Part shown: piece after piece, positions 1 to 12,700 of the stretch
Layout: every line of letters begins with the position of its first letter
How positions within the stretch are numbered: position 1 is the stretch's first letter
Origin: Montifringilla adamsi
Lineage: Eukaryota > Chordata > Aves > Passeriformes > Passeridae
Length of the DNA stretch: 64,000 bases
Reading direction: 5' to 3'
NCBI GenBank assembly: GCA_017590115.1
Contig: JAGGNK010008337.1
Location: forward strand, 1,922,001-1,986,000
Position numbers and translations under genes: made by a program
The notes under the pieces: generated by a model
Databases searched by the model: none
The model's input: the letters and a program-made list of their open reading frames with translations, nothing else
Told to the model about the DNA's origin: nothing

Positions 1-1499
1 TGTGGAGCGGGGCTCTGGGGGCACAGCAGATACTCCTGTGATTGCTGAAGCAGCTTGTTTCTACTTACATTTTTCAGTGTTTTTTTTTTTTTTAATCACA
101 TTGTGAGCCGAACCATAGATTAGTGCCAAAGAGCCTCTAATTACATAGTAACAGTAGCAATTGCATAACCCCCTTCCAGCTCCCTGCAAGGGCTCAGCTC
201 CACGCTCACCAATGGAATGTCACATTTTTCCATGCTTTAAGTATCTCTTTTCACTAATGCTGCAGCCAATTGCTTCTAATACTGCAGAAGAGAACAAAAA
301 ATGCCGGGATTAAACCTCTACAAATCCTAACAGCGTGTTTACAATAGTCTTCAGGTTCACTCCTAACCACTGGGTCTGTGACCTTCTAGTAAATTATACT
401 ATCCTGGAAGGTTTTAGCTGCTGTTCCAGCTCCACTGCAAACATGTAAACTTGAGCCATCTGTGCTTTTTTAATATTTCCTGTAAAGCCTATCACTACTC
501 CAATCTGCCGTTTCAATTGGCGGCACAAGAAGTCATTGTGTGCTAATTTTTCCCAAGGGCACTTGATGCACTTTATTAAATAGGGTTTTTTTCTTCCTCA
601 TTAAGGCCTTTCCACAACAATAAAACTGTATTTTGGATACCCAGGCCAGCAGGCATTGGGCTGGTTTGTATGAAAAACCATCCCAGCCACGCTACACTTT
701 TCCCAAAGAACAATATGGAGGGGAAGAAAGTTTTTTAAGATGTTGCAACCTCTCCTTTTGGGGGCCTGCAGAGGAAGCATCTTGAAGACAAAACAGTAGA
801 GGATGGGAAGAATTTGGCTGAACATCCCAAAAAAAAAAAGGCTTGGATTCTTCCAGGGGCATCAAAAACTTGCTGGGTTGTACACTTCTCACACACTTCC
901 AGTTGCTGTTGGCTGCTGGAGTTTGGGTTGTACAAGGGGGAACTGCAATGCCAGACAGGATCAGACCTGTGGTTCAGTTAGTTTGGGATCCTGTTTCTGA
1001 GACCCACACCCCAGATGTTTCATAGGAAAGCACAAACATCCAACTGCAGAAGCACTGAAGTTTCAGACCTTCATAAATATCTCTTTTTATTTCATCCCCT
1101 GCTATATCTTTAATAAACCTAATTTCTCCTCCTGCCCATTGTCATAAAACCTGTTAAAATATTGCTCACACTATAGAATCTGTTACAAATGAGCAAGGCA
1201 CTGATTATGGAGGGGGAAAAAAAGTGAGATTTTTTTTTGTTAGTTTTATACTAATTTTAAACAATACCATGCCAGAATAAGTAACTTTGAGAAGTCACTC
1301 TCAAAACCCCGTATAGGATGAATTGGAAGCATACATAGGATAACTTTTGTCAGGGATTTCCTATTTAATTTTAAAATCTTTGCCTGTATTTAAAATATGC
1401 AGAGTATAACCTTTTCTTTGCTTTTTAGTGATTTGACCTGTAATCATGGTACAACAGTTTGCTGATAAACATGGGGGATTTTTGCTCATGTTAGTTTAA
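1..1499. other. non-coding DNA with CNE-like segments
   Basis: No supportable gene. A 14-T run lies at 80-93. Two segments (about 94-350 and 440-580) have the unique, non-repetitive texture with TAAT/ATTA and CAATTG sites that is common in vertebrate conserved non-coding elements. Around 506-525 a short inverted repeat (TGCCG ... CGGCA) encloses CAATTG. Conservation cannot be judged from one sequence. The short ORFs at 601-1025 overlap on both strands and look like chance. Confidence 0.55.
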
Positions 1500-1570
1500 C
1501 CGGCATTTAAGGTCAGAAAGGACAATTGTGACCCAGGAGCCTGACCAGCTCCCTAAAACAAAATAACTGT
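1500..1570 (-). mobile_element. old CR1 LINE relic (3' end, antisense)
   Basis: The stretch reading 'ttaaggtcagaaaggac', then 'aattgtgacc' and 'agcctgacc' resembles the reverse complement of the 3' end of an older sauropsid CR1 family (aggccagaagggaccat ... tctagtctgacc). It is heavily diverged and has lost its terminal repeats. This rests on memory of CR1 consensus patterns, so a RepeatMasker alignment would settle it. Confidence 0.4.
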
Positions 1571-4107
1571 TTATCATTTTCTTTCCCCAAAGCCCTCTTT
1601 ATTTTCCTTTAAAAAAAAATTAGTGACCCACATTCCACACAGGCTATTGGTGACTTTGACATACCTCTGCTCGGAGCTGTGCCAGCAGAGGAGGCTGAAG
1701 CAGGTGTTCAAACACTAAGCACTGCCCATAAATTTAATCTGACATCCTGCTCAGAGAATGCTGGGCAAAACAATTGAACCAAGTCCACACACTTTGAAGC
1801 TGCAGCTCCAAAAAATCACAGCTGAAAGGGGAGGGAGCCTCCTAGCAACAAAAATGCACCCGAGCCTCCCAGCTGAAGTGTGTGTGTCGCACAACACCTC
1901 GTGGGTCCACAGGGTGGGTTTTGGGGAAGGGGGGGAGGCTTAAAGCTTTGAATTTGTCATTTCTTTCTCAACTGGCTTTTAGTTCTGATCCTGAGCGAGA
2001 AGAAAGGGGTCCTTGTTTGATAAGAAGGGATGATAACCTGCACCCAAGCCAATAAAAAGGATTAACCCGAGACTGAAGGCTCAATGCTGGGTTCTGGCCG
2101 ATGCATGGTTCAATTAGACTAAAAGCTGTCCTACAGCATTAAGGCAAGTTACCTTCATTTTCAGCTTCAGTGAAACAGACCCCAGATGACAGGATAGGCA
2201 AACAAGGACTTTTTCACTTTTCACAATTGCTTTCATCCTGCATCGCCAGTATTATTAGACTTTAAAGAAACTGGAAAATCAGAGGAGTGTTCAAAGTAGG
2301 TGGTCTCAGTGTATTCATTGCATCCGGGCACATCAGGCTGGGTAACGTGTTTTGTAAGCCCAGCAATGTGGCTCGCAGTTCATTTCTTCAGTTCATTTTC
2401 ATTTTCACCTAATAAAATCAATTTTCAACCCAAAGTGATGGCCTACAGATATTACTTTAGAAGCCCAGGATGTAAACACTTCAGACAGTCATGCACCTCC
2501 AGCAACACCGTGCTCTCCAAAGAAGGGAGCCTGTTCCTCCCAGGCAGCCTGCTTTTATCCCATGCACCTGGGTAAATCATGGAGAGGAGGGTCTGGCTCT
2601 TTTCAGCAGCAGGGGTCAAAATAGTTTCAAAAGAAGAAACGAGAAACCAACAGGATCATGACAGACTGACTTTTCACACACGTAAAAATGGAGGCACAGC
2701 TCAGCCAAGGTCATCCCTGGGCTGGACAGCAGAGCTGGGAAGAGCCAGGCACAGGTCCAAAGCACTGCTCTGTGCTCTCCCACCCAGCTGCCCAGGCCTG
2801 AATGGAGCAAGAGGGATGTAAATCTGTGGATTTGCATCTCAGACTTTCTTATTTTTTCCCCATGATGTAAACAGAATGAACAAACATCCATCTGGAGCAG
2901 CAGAAAGCTGTTTATAGGAAACATGAGCAACTCCTTTCCTATTTCTCTGGTAAGTAAAGCTTGGAGATGATTCCTGGAAATACAATATCCCCATATATGA
3001 TACCACAGAGTGCCTGTTGACATATTCCAACATTCAAAAAACAATTAACATGTTTTCTCCCACATTTCCCATGGCTGCCATCATGGAGTAGAGCTTGTCT
3101 TTGCTGTCTATTTGTACAGGGGGCAAGGATTAAATGAACACAACAGTGTGGCAAGCACTAAAAACAGCCCAGGAGGGGCAGTTGTTTGTAGAGAATTAAA
3201 TCAAGAAAGGACAGATTTAGAGGTATTTATTTGATAGGAGGCTGTGCTGACCATTCCTGGAAAAGCAGGAGTTGGAGAGCTTAGAAAACAGACTGACCAC
3301 AACTGGAGTGCTTTCCACTCACGACTCTGCAAAATGACTACACGGCAAAGATCCAAACTTTTGATACGCAGGAAAAATATGTTGGAAACTTAAGGTATCC
3401 TGATAGCCCAGGGCAGCCTGTTTGCTTGGATTTTCCTGGTGTAAATAGAGCCACCACACAACAGCTCAAGGACTGTCGAAGCGAGACTGCCAAAAGAAAC
3501 AGTTATTTTTTATCCAGATCATTCCAGAAATTCCTTTTTCCTTGGCCTGCAAGCGGAACAAACATCCTACTTGCTGGAGCATCCCAACCACTACAGGCAG
3601 GACTTGGGTGTTCCATATTAATCAATGGTCATCCTGCCCTGGGCAAAAGTTGCTGACTGCAATGTGTGGGAAACAGGAAAAGCAGCTTAAAATAAAGTTG
3701 TGGGACTGCTTGTTTCATTCAGGCAAACCTGTCTGTGAGAAAAAGAATTTATGAAATGTTGATTTATTTTTTTCTAACTCTTAAAACAAATGGAAGTGTG
3801 AAAATTCACTGGAGCAACACTGTTTTTATAGCCTCTCAAGTAAACACCCCTGAGATCCTGTCAATGCAGTTGAACTTTCAGCTGGGTGGTGGTCAGAGCA
3901 GAAAGGTCACCACACCCAGGGCTGACCCTGATTGAAACTGTGCTAACTGTGACTTTCTCCTTCCAAAGCCTCACAACAAACTGCAGCTTAACCCCTTGAA
4001 GATGGTTTGATTTCACTTAGCCATCACCACAGCAGAAGAATTGCTAACCCAGAGAGGCATTTGGCTACAGGAGTGACACAGGACTAAGAGACACTCGAAT
4101 TTCAGGT
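1571..4107. other. non-coding DNA, no gene seen
   Basis: Mixed-composition unique sequence. Several ORFs of 60 to 142 codons overlap on opposite strands around 2300-3150 and show no recognisable domain. A G-quadruplex-type motif at 1912-1935 is listed separately. I see no other structure in this stretch. Confidence 0.6.
1912..1935 (+). promoter_or_regulatory. G-quadruplex-forming motif
   Basis: Four G-runs (3, 3, 4 and 7 G) are separated by loops of 1, 4 and 2 bases, meeting the usual G3+N1-7 rule. The sequence shows capacity only. There is no CpG island or promoter evidence around it, so a regulatory role is not claimed. Confidence 0.55.
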
Positions 4108-4272
4108 TGTCCAGACAAGTTGTGGGTTCCCCATCCCTGGAAGTGTTCAAGACCAGCTTGGATGGGGCTTGGAGCAAGCTGGGATGATGGGAGGTATCCC
4201 TGCCCATGGCAGGGGGTTGGAACAAAATGATCTTTGAGGTCCCTTCCAAACCAAACCATTCTATGATTCTGT
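4108..4272 (+). mobile_element. CR1 LINE 3'-end fragment
   Basis: A clear sense-strand avian CR1 tail. In order it has 'ccccatccctggaagtgttc', 'cttggatggggcttggagca', 'ccctgcccatggcagggggt', 'tgatctttgaggtcccttcc' and the terminal 'ccattctatgattctg', which is the ATTCTATG-type 3' repeat of CR1. It is a typical 5'-truncated insertion with no coding capacity; the ORFs drawn through it on the other strand are artefacts. Confidence 0.93.
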
Positions 4273-7155
4273 TCTGTCATTGTCCACTGCGCCATTCACC
4301 ACCACCTCTCCCTTCCTTAGCTCCTTCCTGAACTAACTTTTTTTACTAAATATCTAACACATCTCACACTCCGCAGTCTTTGATCACAAATTTGGGTCTT
4401 GAGTTATTATTACTTTTAGCAAAATAGGTTTTATTGCATTTTTCTAGCTGATCTCAATATAACACTGATATTTGCATTGTGTCTGAGGCACCTCTCTAAA
4501 CTGGGAATAAATGGCTGCTTTTTACATGACATACACTAATCTTTCAGAGAGGCAAAGTAGGCAGAGGAACCAGTGGAGGGTGCTGCAATAACAATGGACT
4601 TCCAGAAATACTGCAGAGTGCTGCAGAGCTCCTCGTTGCACAGACACTCAGGGCTGGAACACAAAGGGATCAGCCTGATTCCTGCCACCACCAAATGGAA
4701 CTGGGATCAGGAGAAACTGCTTCTTAAACATCTACCTAGCAGTCAAAAGCCCCACACAACTGGTGGTGAGCAGGAAAAGTCCAAGCTTTGTTTTTAATTT
4801 GACAGATTCTGACCTGTGCCCACAGCAATGTGTTCCCACAGAATTTTAGTGTAATAATAGTCTGACCTCCTTCATGTTCCCAGCTCTCTGGCTGAGCACA
4901 GAACCTGAAGCAGAGGTACAAACTTTAAGTACAACAGTGCTGCAAACAGGTGATCTTGGCTCTCAGTGGATACCCACAGAAACACTCCAGTCCTTTCTGC
5001 TCTCTCATGTCTCCCACCCAGCAGATTGAAACTTCCTCAGTAGTTTTAATTCCTGTCATTATCAAAAATTACAACTTTTTCCTCCAACAAGAAAGTGCTG
5101 AATGAGCTTGGGCTCTTAAAAAAGTTCCCCATGTTAAGACTCTGGCCTCAGGTCTTGTTTTTGAAAAGAGCCTGTTCAGGGCTAGATTTGTACTGCAGCT
5201 ACATCTAAATAGGAATAAGTGTGCCTGGCTCTGGGACTGCAAATCTGCTTTCTCCTTTGGATTTGAAATTAACACCAGCAACATGCTTTAGCACTGTCAC
5301 TGCCTGGCCTTCTGTCATGCAGCCTAATTCTTCAATCCCCCCAGGGGCTGAACTCACCCAGGTTATAAATACTGTACTGAAGTGCAAACACTGGGATGAC
5401 CTTTAATACAAGAGTCAGAACTGACCCCTACATTTCTTCACGCTGTCAAACATCCAGAAGATGCAGGACTAATAGGCACATTAATGCCCAAGGAAGAAAG
5501 TGAGGACTTCAAACTCTTCTTAATGGAGTTAAAACACATTCTTTAAAAAGGGGAAAAAAAAAGGCTCTGAGAATGTGGCCTTTCACTAACATAAACAGTT
5601 TCAAAGAATGGCTGTGGCACAGAAGCAGTGACTGGAAAATCAGAAAATCTGTATAAGAACTGTTGTCATAGTGGATTTCCCATAGGGATTATTTTAATCT
5701 AGGGATGCCATTAAAGACATTGGTTTGACTGGAGGGTCTCAACTTTTCTTTTTCTTCCCCCTCTCCAGACACATACATCAAACTCTATGGGGCTGTCAAG
5801 TTATCTCCAGTACTGGCTGAAAAATCTGTGACAGTATTAAAAAGAAAACACTTGATGGTCTTGTGAACTGCTGAGAGTTATCAGTATTAAAGTGTTAATA
5901 ATGCCATAATCCGAGGCTGATAATTATTCCCCCAATTTATAATGCAATTTAGCTGCTGAGCACATGGCACTTATGATACAGACCAGATTCACTGCAAAGC
6001 TACTGGGGGAAATTGTCCTAAGAAAATTTAAAAGCCCTTGGATTTCCAAGCCCAAACAGGACATACAGAAATGTATAATAGAAATGCAAGGAAAGGAAAG
6101 TGCTCTGTATTAAAATTTTTACAGGAACAGATCTGTTGAGAAGGAAACAATAATGGCATTTGTTAAAAAAACATTTTTTAAAAAATCAGTCCAGATGAGA
6201 GAGAAAACAGACACTTGGATGCAGTTAAAGGCTCATCCAGGTAGTTCAGTTGGGAGTGGGAGTTTTGAGGGATTCAAGTGGAGAATAATTTCCTGCTGGT
6301 CCCAAGGTGGGCACTCCAGCACACATTCAAGCCACTCCATTCCTCTGTAGATTATGAAAATGTAAAAGTTGTCCCTAAATCCAGGTTAAAACAAAAAAAA
6401 ATAAAGGGCAAGAAGTGATAAAAAAATTCCAAAAATGACCTTTGCAGTCCCAGTATTAATTCAGCCCCATTATACGTCCTGTATACTGCAAAGCATAGGT
6501 TAAATAATAAACAATTACATATTCTGTTTAACAAGGAAAGCTGAACTGGAAATGCCTTCTGGTCTTACCCTGTGCATGTGCACACAGCTCAGTCAGTGAC
6601 ACAAACCTCGTGTTTCAGACACCCCTGCTCTGAACTTTGGACTCCTCAGCTTTCACATTATCCCAGCACTGATTTTTCAGTTCTTTAAAGCACAGAGGGA
6701 TTTCTAAGAGCTGCAACATCTCAATGACTTCTTTCATTCATTGTAAGGCACAGTGCTTTAGGAACCAACACCCAATGCAGCTCTGATGGAGGCACCAGTA
6801 ATGAACATTTTTTAATTCCAGCAGCCTTCACCCAGGCACCATTAACAGACCAAGGGATCTTGCATTTGAGAGCCAAGTCCCTTGGTGGAAATTCAGCTCC
6901 TCTAAGAACTTCAACCAGCAGACCTTTACTAGAAAAGCACTTACACAAAGAGACAACATGATAGCGAAAGAAAACAGAAGACGCAGGCAAGTAAATTTAC
7001 TTAGCCACAAATCTGTTTCTGTAACATGGAAACGACTTTCCAGATCTAGCCAACAGCAATGGAAAACCCACAGGAGGCACTGAAGCATCACTTTTGTGCT
7101 TCTCTTGTTGGAGGCATCTTAGAGCTTTAATAGACAAGTTCAAGTCGAGTTTAAA
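4273..7155. other. non-coding DNA with one CNE-like block
   Basis: No gene found. Around 5868-5990 is an AT-rich block with TAATTATT, ATAATGCC and TTTATAATGCAATTTAG strings, and a CACATG E-box at about 5962, typical of homeodomain/bHLH-rich enhancers. The rest is ordinary unique sequence. Small overlapping ORFs at 6720-7091 on the minus strand have no recognisable domain. Confidence 0.5.
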
Positions 7156-7298
7156 GAACCATAAAATCCTTCAGGTTGGAAAAGACTTTTAAGATCAAGT
7201 CCAACTGTAAATCCAGCCTTGCCAAGCTCACCACTAAACCAAGGCCCTGAGTGCCACATTTATGTGTTTTATGTGTTAAATACCTCAGCTGAGGCTCT
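7156..7298 (-). mobile_element. CR1 LINE 3'-end fragment (antisense)
   Basis: It begins 'gaaccataaaatccttcagg', continues 'ttggaaaagacttttaagat' and 'agtccaactgtaaatcc', and includes 'gccaagctcaccactaaacc' and 'gagtgccacatttatgtg'. This is the reverse complement of a second avian CR1 subfamily, distinct from the 4.1 kb copy. It is 5'-truncated and diverged, and its boundary on the right is approximate. Confidence 0.88.
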
Positions 7299-9742
7299 TG
7301 AGATGTCACTGAAATGAAAACCAAACCACGTTTGTCAGTACACACAGAGCCAGAGATACATTGCAACACTTTCCCACATAAAGGTTTGCTTAAAATTGGT
7401 TTTGTTTTATTCACTTGTCTCATTTAAGATTAATGGTCAAACCTTTGACTGAGAGGTGTAGATTGGACCAGTGAGGCTCAGTTTTTTGTAAGGATACAGA
7501 ACATTTCAAACCGAGTCTCCTCAACCCTACAGCCCCTAGAGCACACAGACCCCCCAGGAGCTGTAGCTGAGGTTTCCCTTCCTTCAGAGAGGGGAAATCC
7601 CTCATTACACATTCCCAGCATTCCCCCACGGGCTCCTCTGTGGCACATCATGGCAGCTCCATGTGTTGGTAGGTTCCTGGTCCAACCTGGGGATCAAAAT
7701 AATCCCAGGCTTCATGAAAAGAGAAACACTCCTTGCCCAGCTCTACTGAAACAGGTTTTTACTTTCAAGAGGCAGGCAGGTGTCTCGATCCTATGAGATT
7801 CTATGACATTTAATCTCCTAAATGTCAATTGCTTTTGAAATGGGCCTAAACCATTAGATACTTCTGAGAATGTCATCCTTCATCTTTAAATTTGCTGTGA
7901 CCACACACAGTCAGCACAAGTCTTGCAGTTCTATGACCCAGGATATTCTGCAGACATCAATTATGTTCCTTTCTTTCCTTACTCAGGGCTACAAAACAAA
8001 TCTGAAGCTTTTTGCTTCAGAGGCTTTTCAGAATGCAAAAGTTTCATTAAAACATGAGGAAAAATGTATTTTATTCATGCTGTCATAACTCAAAATCCTC
8101 TCAGAGTTTCCAAAAATTTCACCTTAGGGGTAGCACCAAGCACGGAAAATTTCTGAGCAAAAAGAATTTGAGAAAGTTATTAGCAAAAAGTTATTAGCAG
8201 AGAGTGGGGATTAGAACTCAGCCTTAACAACTGCCTTTGCTATTGCAACTCCTATAATAATTTTTACACGGGGGTTGCACAGCAAATTAATTTTCCTAAG
8301 GCACTGCAGTGAAACTTCGCTGCACCTCATGCCCAGCGAGCTCGGCGCTGCGCTGGCACACAGCACAAACGAGGGACCTGGGCTCAGCTCTTTGTTCTCC
8401 TTCCCAGGCCTGTGTGAAATAAATCACTTAGCTCAAAGGCAGCTTGCAGAAGTTTGCAGAAGTTTCTAACAGGGATTATCTGTTCATTATCTGTGCATTA
8501 TCAGCACAAGCACAGCAAAGCAATGCAGGTGAGTGCTGACACGGTGAAGGAGGACCTCGGTCAAGGAACACAGGAGCCACTGCACTGAGGGACTGTGGAA
8601 TTGTCCCCTCTGGCTTCAGCCCCTCTGTGCATTCAGGAGCAGCCTATAACCACAGAAAAGGTGCAGGGAAAATCTCTTGTTGAGTCTCCCCTTTAGCACG
8701 TTGTGTGTGACTCCTGCCCAATAGCTTTGAGTGTGTGAGTGCCCACAAACGTATTGGACCCTGTGCTTCAGTTCTCTACCTGTAAAGTCAATAAATTAAA
8801 CTTGCCCTACAGCTGAAAAGTTTGGGGAAATAAATATACTGACAACCATGAGCTCCTGTGGATCCTCACATGACCACTGGGGGAATTACAGGTCACCAAT
8901 GCTACCAATGACAGAAAATTTCTGCCCAGCTCCTGCTCCTCAGAGACTGAGTTTGTGCCCTGAAGCCGGAAGATTTCTGCATGTCTCAAAAGTTGTAAGG
9001 GGTTTTTTCTCCCCTCTTGACACCATTTCTGATGATTCATAGAGTATCAGACATAACATCATAGATAATGAAATTTTCTGAGATATAAATTTCAGAGATA
9101 TAAAAAGTTTGGAGTTAATTTGGTCTCAGATCTCACTGACCTGAATCTGTTTAGTAAAACTTTAGGGATAAAATTCTCAAGTCCCTATGAATTCATTGTG
9201 CCTCACCTGGAACATCAACATTTCCAATACTGGATATTTTCAGGTAAAAAAAATGTCTGTTTCCACAGGCATTACTTAATTGTAATGTCTATTTATTTGG
9301 TATTTCTTCCTGTTTTCCTACATTGTTGTAGAAGTGTAAATCCTACTTGAAAAATCTTCTTTTACAGGTTAAAAATCTCCAAAGGCTTATAAGCTGATGT
9401 GAAAGATTGACTTAATTGAGCAGTATATTTTTGATTTACTAAAGAAACCTTAATCCTTGGCTAAACTGATGTATAGATTTTTGAGAGATTAGCAAATCTA
9501 AAATGCATTAAATTCCAGGGCAATAAAACCATCTTACTGTATGAAAAGGCATAAATGTAAAACACAGCTTGTGCTGCCAGTTACTGGCAGTGGAGTCTCT
9601 TATCGTTTGGTTATCAGTTAAATTCCTGATGTGGTTGTTATAATCATACATTTACAGAAATGACCATAAACCTCCTGCCATCTGTACAGGAAGCCCATTG
9701 TCCAAGCCATGGAGCCACACAGAGAGTGCCCTTTCCTGCAAA
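7299..9742. other. non-coding DNA, no gene seen
   Basis: Unique sequence. At about 7783-7810 'cgatcctatgagattctatg' resembles CR1 terminal repeats, but no CR1 body is attached. Micro-duplications at 8445-8502 are listed separately. Short ORFs at 8807-9040 and 9120-9350 show nothing recognisable. Confidence 0.55.
8445..8502. repeat. two adjacent short tandem duplications
   Basis: A 10-bp unit (tgcagaagtt) is present twice at 8445-8464. It is followed at 8475-8502 by an 11-bp unit (attatctgttc / attatctgtgc / attatc) present about 2.5 times. These look like replication-slippage products. Confidence 0.75.
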
Positions 9743-9789
9743 ATTTCCACCAGGAGTTAATTTCCACCAGTGAGCAAAATTTCCACCAG
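9743..9789. repeat. triple ATTTCCACCAG repeat
   Basis: The 11-bp string ATTTCCACCAG occurs exactly three times, starting at 9743, 9760 and 9779. The two intervals are 17 and 19 bases, and the spacers share GAGxxAA/GAGCAAA-like bases. It is a small imperfect tandem array, possibly slippage or clustered binding sites. Confidence 0.85.
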
Positions 9790-12700
9790 TCAGCAAAGAA
9801 CAGAAGAAGCAACTCATTAAAATTATCACAGGGTACATTGCCAGCACCAAATTTTGCCTATGCCACTACCAAAGTACCAAGCAGCTTTAATGAAAGTTCT
9901 GCTGATGTGGGGATGGAAATGGCAGAAAAGCCCAGGAAAACTGGAGGGCTGCCAGTTTTGCAGAGGTCAGGAACATGTGGGGAAACTGTGCTTTAGATTC
10001 CAGAGAAAATCACAAGAGCAACTGGAGGCTTTCTGAAGGCTTGAGAGGGAACCCTGCGAGAGGAGCAGCCCTGCGAGCAGGACCGTGGGCTGAGCACGCT
10101 GTGAGCACAGGCCTCCTCACAGCCCGTGGCAATGGAACCCACACAATACCTCAGACAGCTGCTGCCCAAGAGCCAGATAACATTTCCAACCATCATCCCT
10201 CCCCAAAACACCAGTGACTGCCCCTGTGGGCTTTTTTTAAGGTTTATTTTTTTGCATCTGGAGCTGTCTGCTGACTGATTTAATCATTATTCCCTGCTGT
10301 GGCAATGGCTGGGAAAACAAGGGCTCAAGGACCAAAAACTGATCGCCCAAGGCTGCCAGTTCAAAACCAGGTATAGATATGACACATAAAGTACAATATT
10401 CAGTAGATCCACCATGTTACCTTCAGCAAAAAGCCAAGTCAGTGAAGAGGAAGCTTTTCAGAAGAAAGCTCTGGCAGGTGGAGCTGCATTCCCCATGCTG
10501 GGTGGCTGATGCCAGGACCCTCATGTTGGGCAGCAGTGCTGCTTGCAGGGTGAAGCACAGGCCAGCACTCCTCCACTTTCCGTGAGTCTGTGGGACTTCC
10601 AAGCCTTTTTCCTCCTCTCCTGTCTCATGGTCACTTGGTTTCTCCAAAGCAGGAGCTGTCACTGCACAGATGCCCAGCGCTGTGAATTCCTAATGCCAGC
10701 AGGGCCCCTCCATTCCACTGGAATGTAAATAAACCCCAGCACTTCTCCTGGACCTCTGCAAGTTAAATAAAGCACTCACACAGCCCTACCACCAAAGCAG
10801 TGGTAAGGCAGTAAGGGATTGATTCCGGTTTGTCTTTGAGCTTCCTGTACCCTCCTCCTAACCTTCCAATCCCTTATTTATTTATTTTTTTAATCTTTTC
10901 ACCAAAACCCACGTTAGAACACAGAGGAACCAGAAATGGGGCACCAAAGAAAAGCAAATGATTAAACTAAAAATATCCTTGCCAAACATGCAGAAAAATA
11001 AATAGGTAGAAAATAAGCCCAGCTCTCCTGAGGGCAGAGCAAGGCAGTGTACGCTGACGGGTCACAGGGATAGCTGCAGTAATTACATTTTACATTGCTT
11101 TAGGCTTCATTTATGCTGTCAAAACTGTTTTGTCACACTGGATTTTTTTTTAATGCATTTCAGATTTTGCTAATCTCTAGAAAATCTATATCAGTCTAAT
11201 CAGAGGATTGGGAGGCTCCTTGCTGTATCAAAAATATACTGCTCCATTAAGTCAATCTTTCATACTGGCTTATAAGTCTTTGGAGATTTCCAATTTGTCA
11301 AAGGAAGGGATTGGGGTTTTCCTGTCCATGTAGTTAAGTTTTTCTAATGATGAATCTTTGAGAAAAAGAAAAAAGAAAGAAGGAAGAAAAGCAAATGAGT
11401 AGACTAAAAGTGATGATCATTTAAAAAGCCTGCATTGACCACAGCTTGGCTCATGAGTGCTCAAAATCCCAAATATTTGCATGAAGGTCAGCAAATAATA
11501 AGGAAACTGTTCTCATGAACAAACTCCTGACTCGTCCTCTTACGTTGCATGAGACTCTCTCCATTTCCAGGCTCCTCTGGGCCTGTTCCTCCCTGCACTG
11601 CCACCTATCACAGAGTGGCACCCAGCTTCCAGCTTCCTCTGGCTGGAGGGGACAGCCCCGCTGTGCCCACCTGTGACTGCTCGAAATGAGCCCCTTCAGG
11701 CCTTCCTGCAAAGTGCTCCTCAGGTGTGGGTGGCACTCACTGTAATCAAGAGAAATCCATATGAGTTTTCCAATCCCTCCCTTCAAGCTCCCTTCTGCTC
11801 CAGAGGCTATGGAACACCTGATGCTGTCAGTGTTTGTGGCCCCAAGCTGGGGGAGGGAGCACCTAGCAGGCCTGCAGAGTGAAGAGATGTGGGTTTGGAG
11901 AACAGCAGAGGATGGGCATTGTCTCTTCAGTGTCCACCAGCATCTTCTCAAAGGGCACAGCCCACAGGAGCAATTCCTAACCCACTACACTCAAAATGAA
12001 CCAGATTAACAAAACCAGACGGAGCTGGGTCATGTGGATTGAGGCAGATTTGGCGCTGCTCACATGAGCTGCTGTCCCCCTCTGCAGTGGGATCAGCAGC
12101 TCAGCAGAGAGGCAGGACCAGAAGCTGGGAGCAGCAATTCCTGCTGCAGCACAGCTGACCAAGGACAGCAGCTGCTCCCAGCTCTGCCTGGGGACCAGGG
12201 ATGCAGCACCAGCTCTGGGAGGAGCACGGACACACAGCGTGTACCACTCTTGGAGAAAGCCTCGGGACAAAAGGAGGTGCACCTGTGCTCAGGGAGAGGG
12301 ACTCACACTGCCTTTTCTTGCCACAGCTGGTGTCTCTCTCTTCTGGGGAGCAGCCAAAAACAACTCAGGGTTTTCCTGCTTTAGACATTATCTAAATTAG
12401 ACAGTATCATTCCTCTTCCAGGGAAGTTGCAAGGACTGCAGGGCAGTTGGTAAAAGACTGGGACTGGGAGAGGAGAAGGGAAAAGCAGTAAAGAAATTAT
12501 TTTCCATAGCTGAGAAAAATGAATCTTTAGATTGTAGAATTTTTAAGATATTTCCAGTTTTTCACTACTGTTTTCTGTATTCATTTTTAAGCATAATCCT
12601 GCACAGCAAATTGAAACATCACTTTACAATTTTTTTATGTTGGTTTATCTCTTTCTAAGATAACACCTGTCATATGTACTTATTATTAACACAAATGGAC

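Noticed and set aside
7783..7810. Possible CR1 terminal repeats (cctatgagattctatg)
   Set aside because: No CR1 body is attached upstream; the string is too short to call on its own.
11451..11951. 166-codon minus-strand open frame
   Set aside because: It starts at TTG, has no recognisable domain and overlaps open frames on the other strand. Its length is not surprising in 64 kb searched in six frames.
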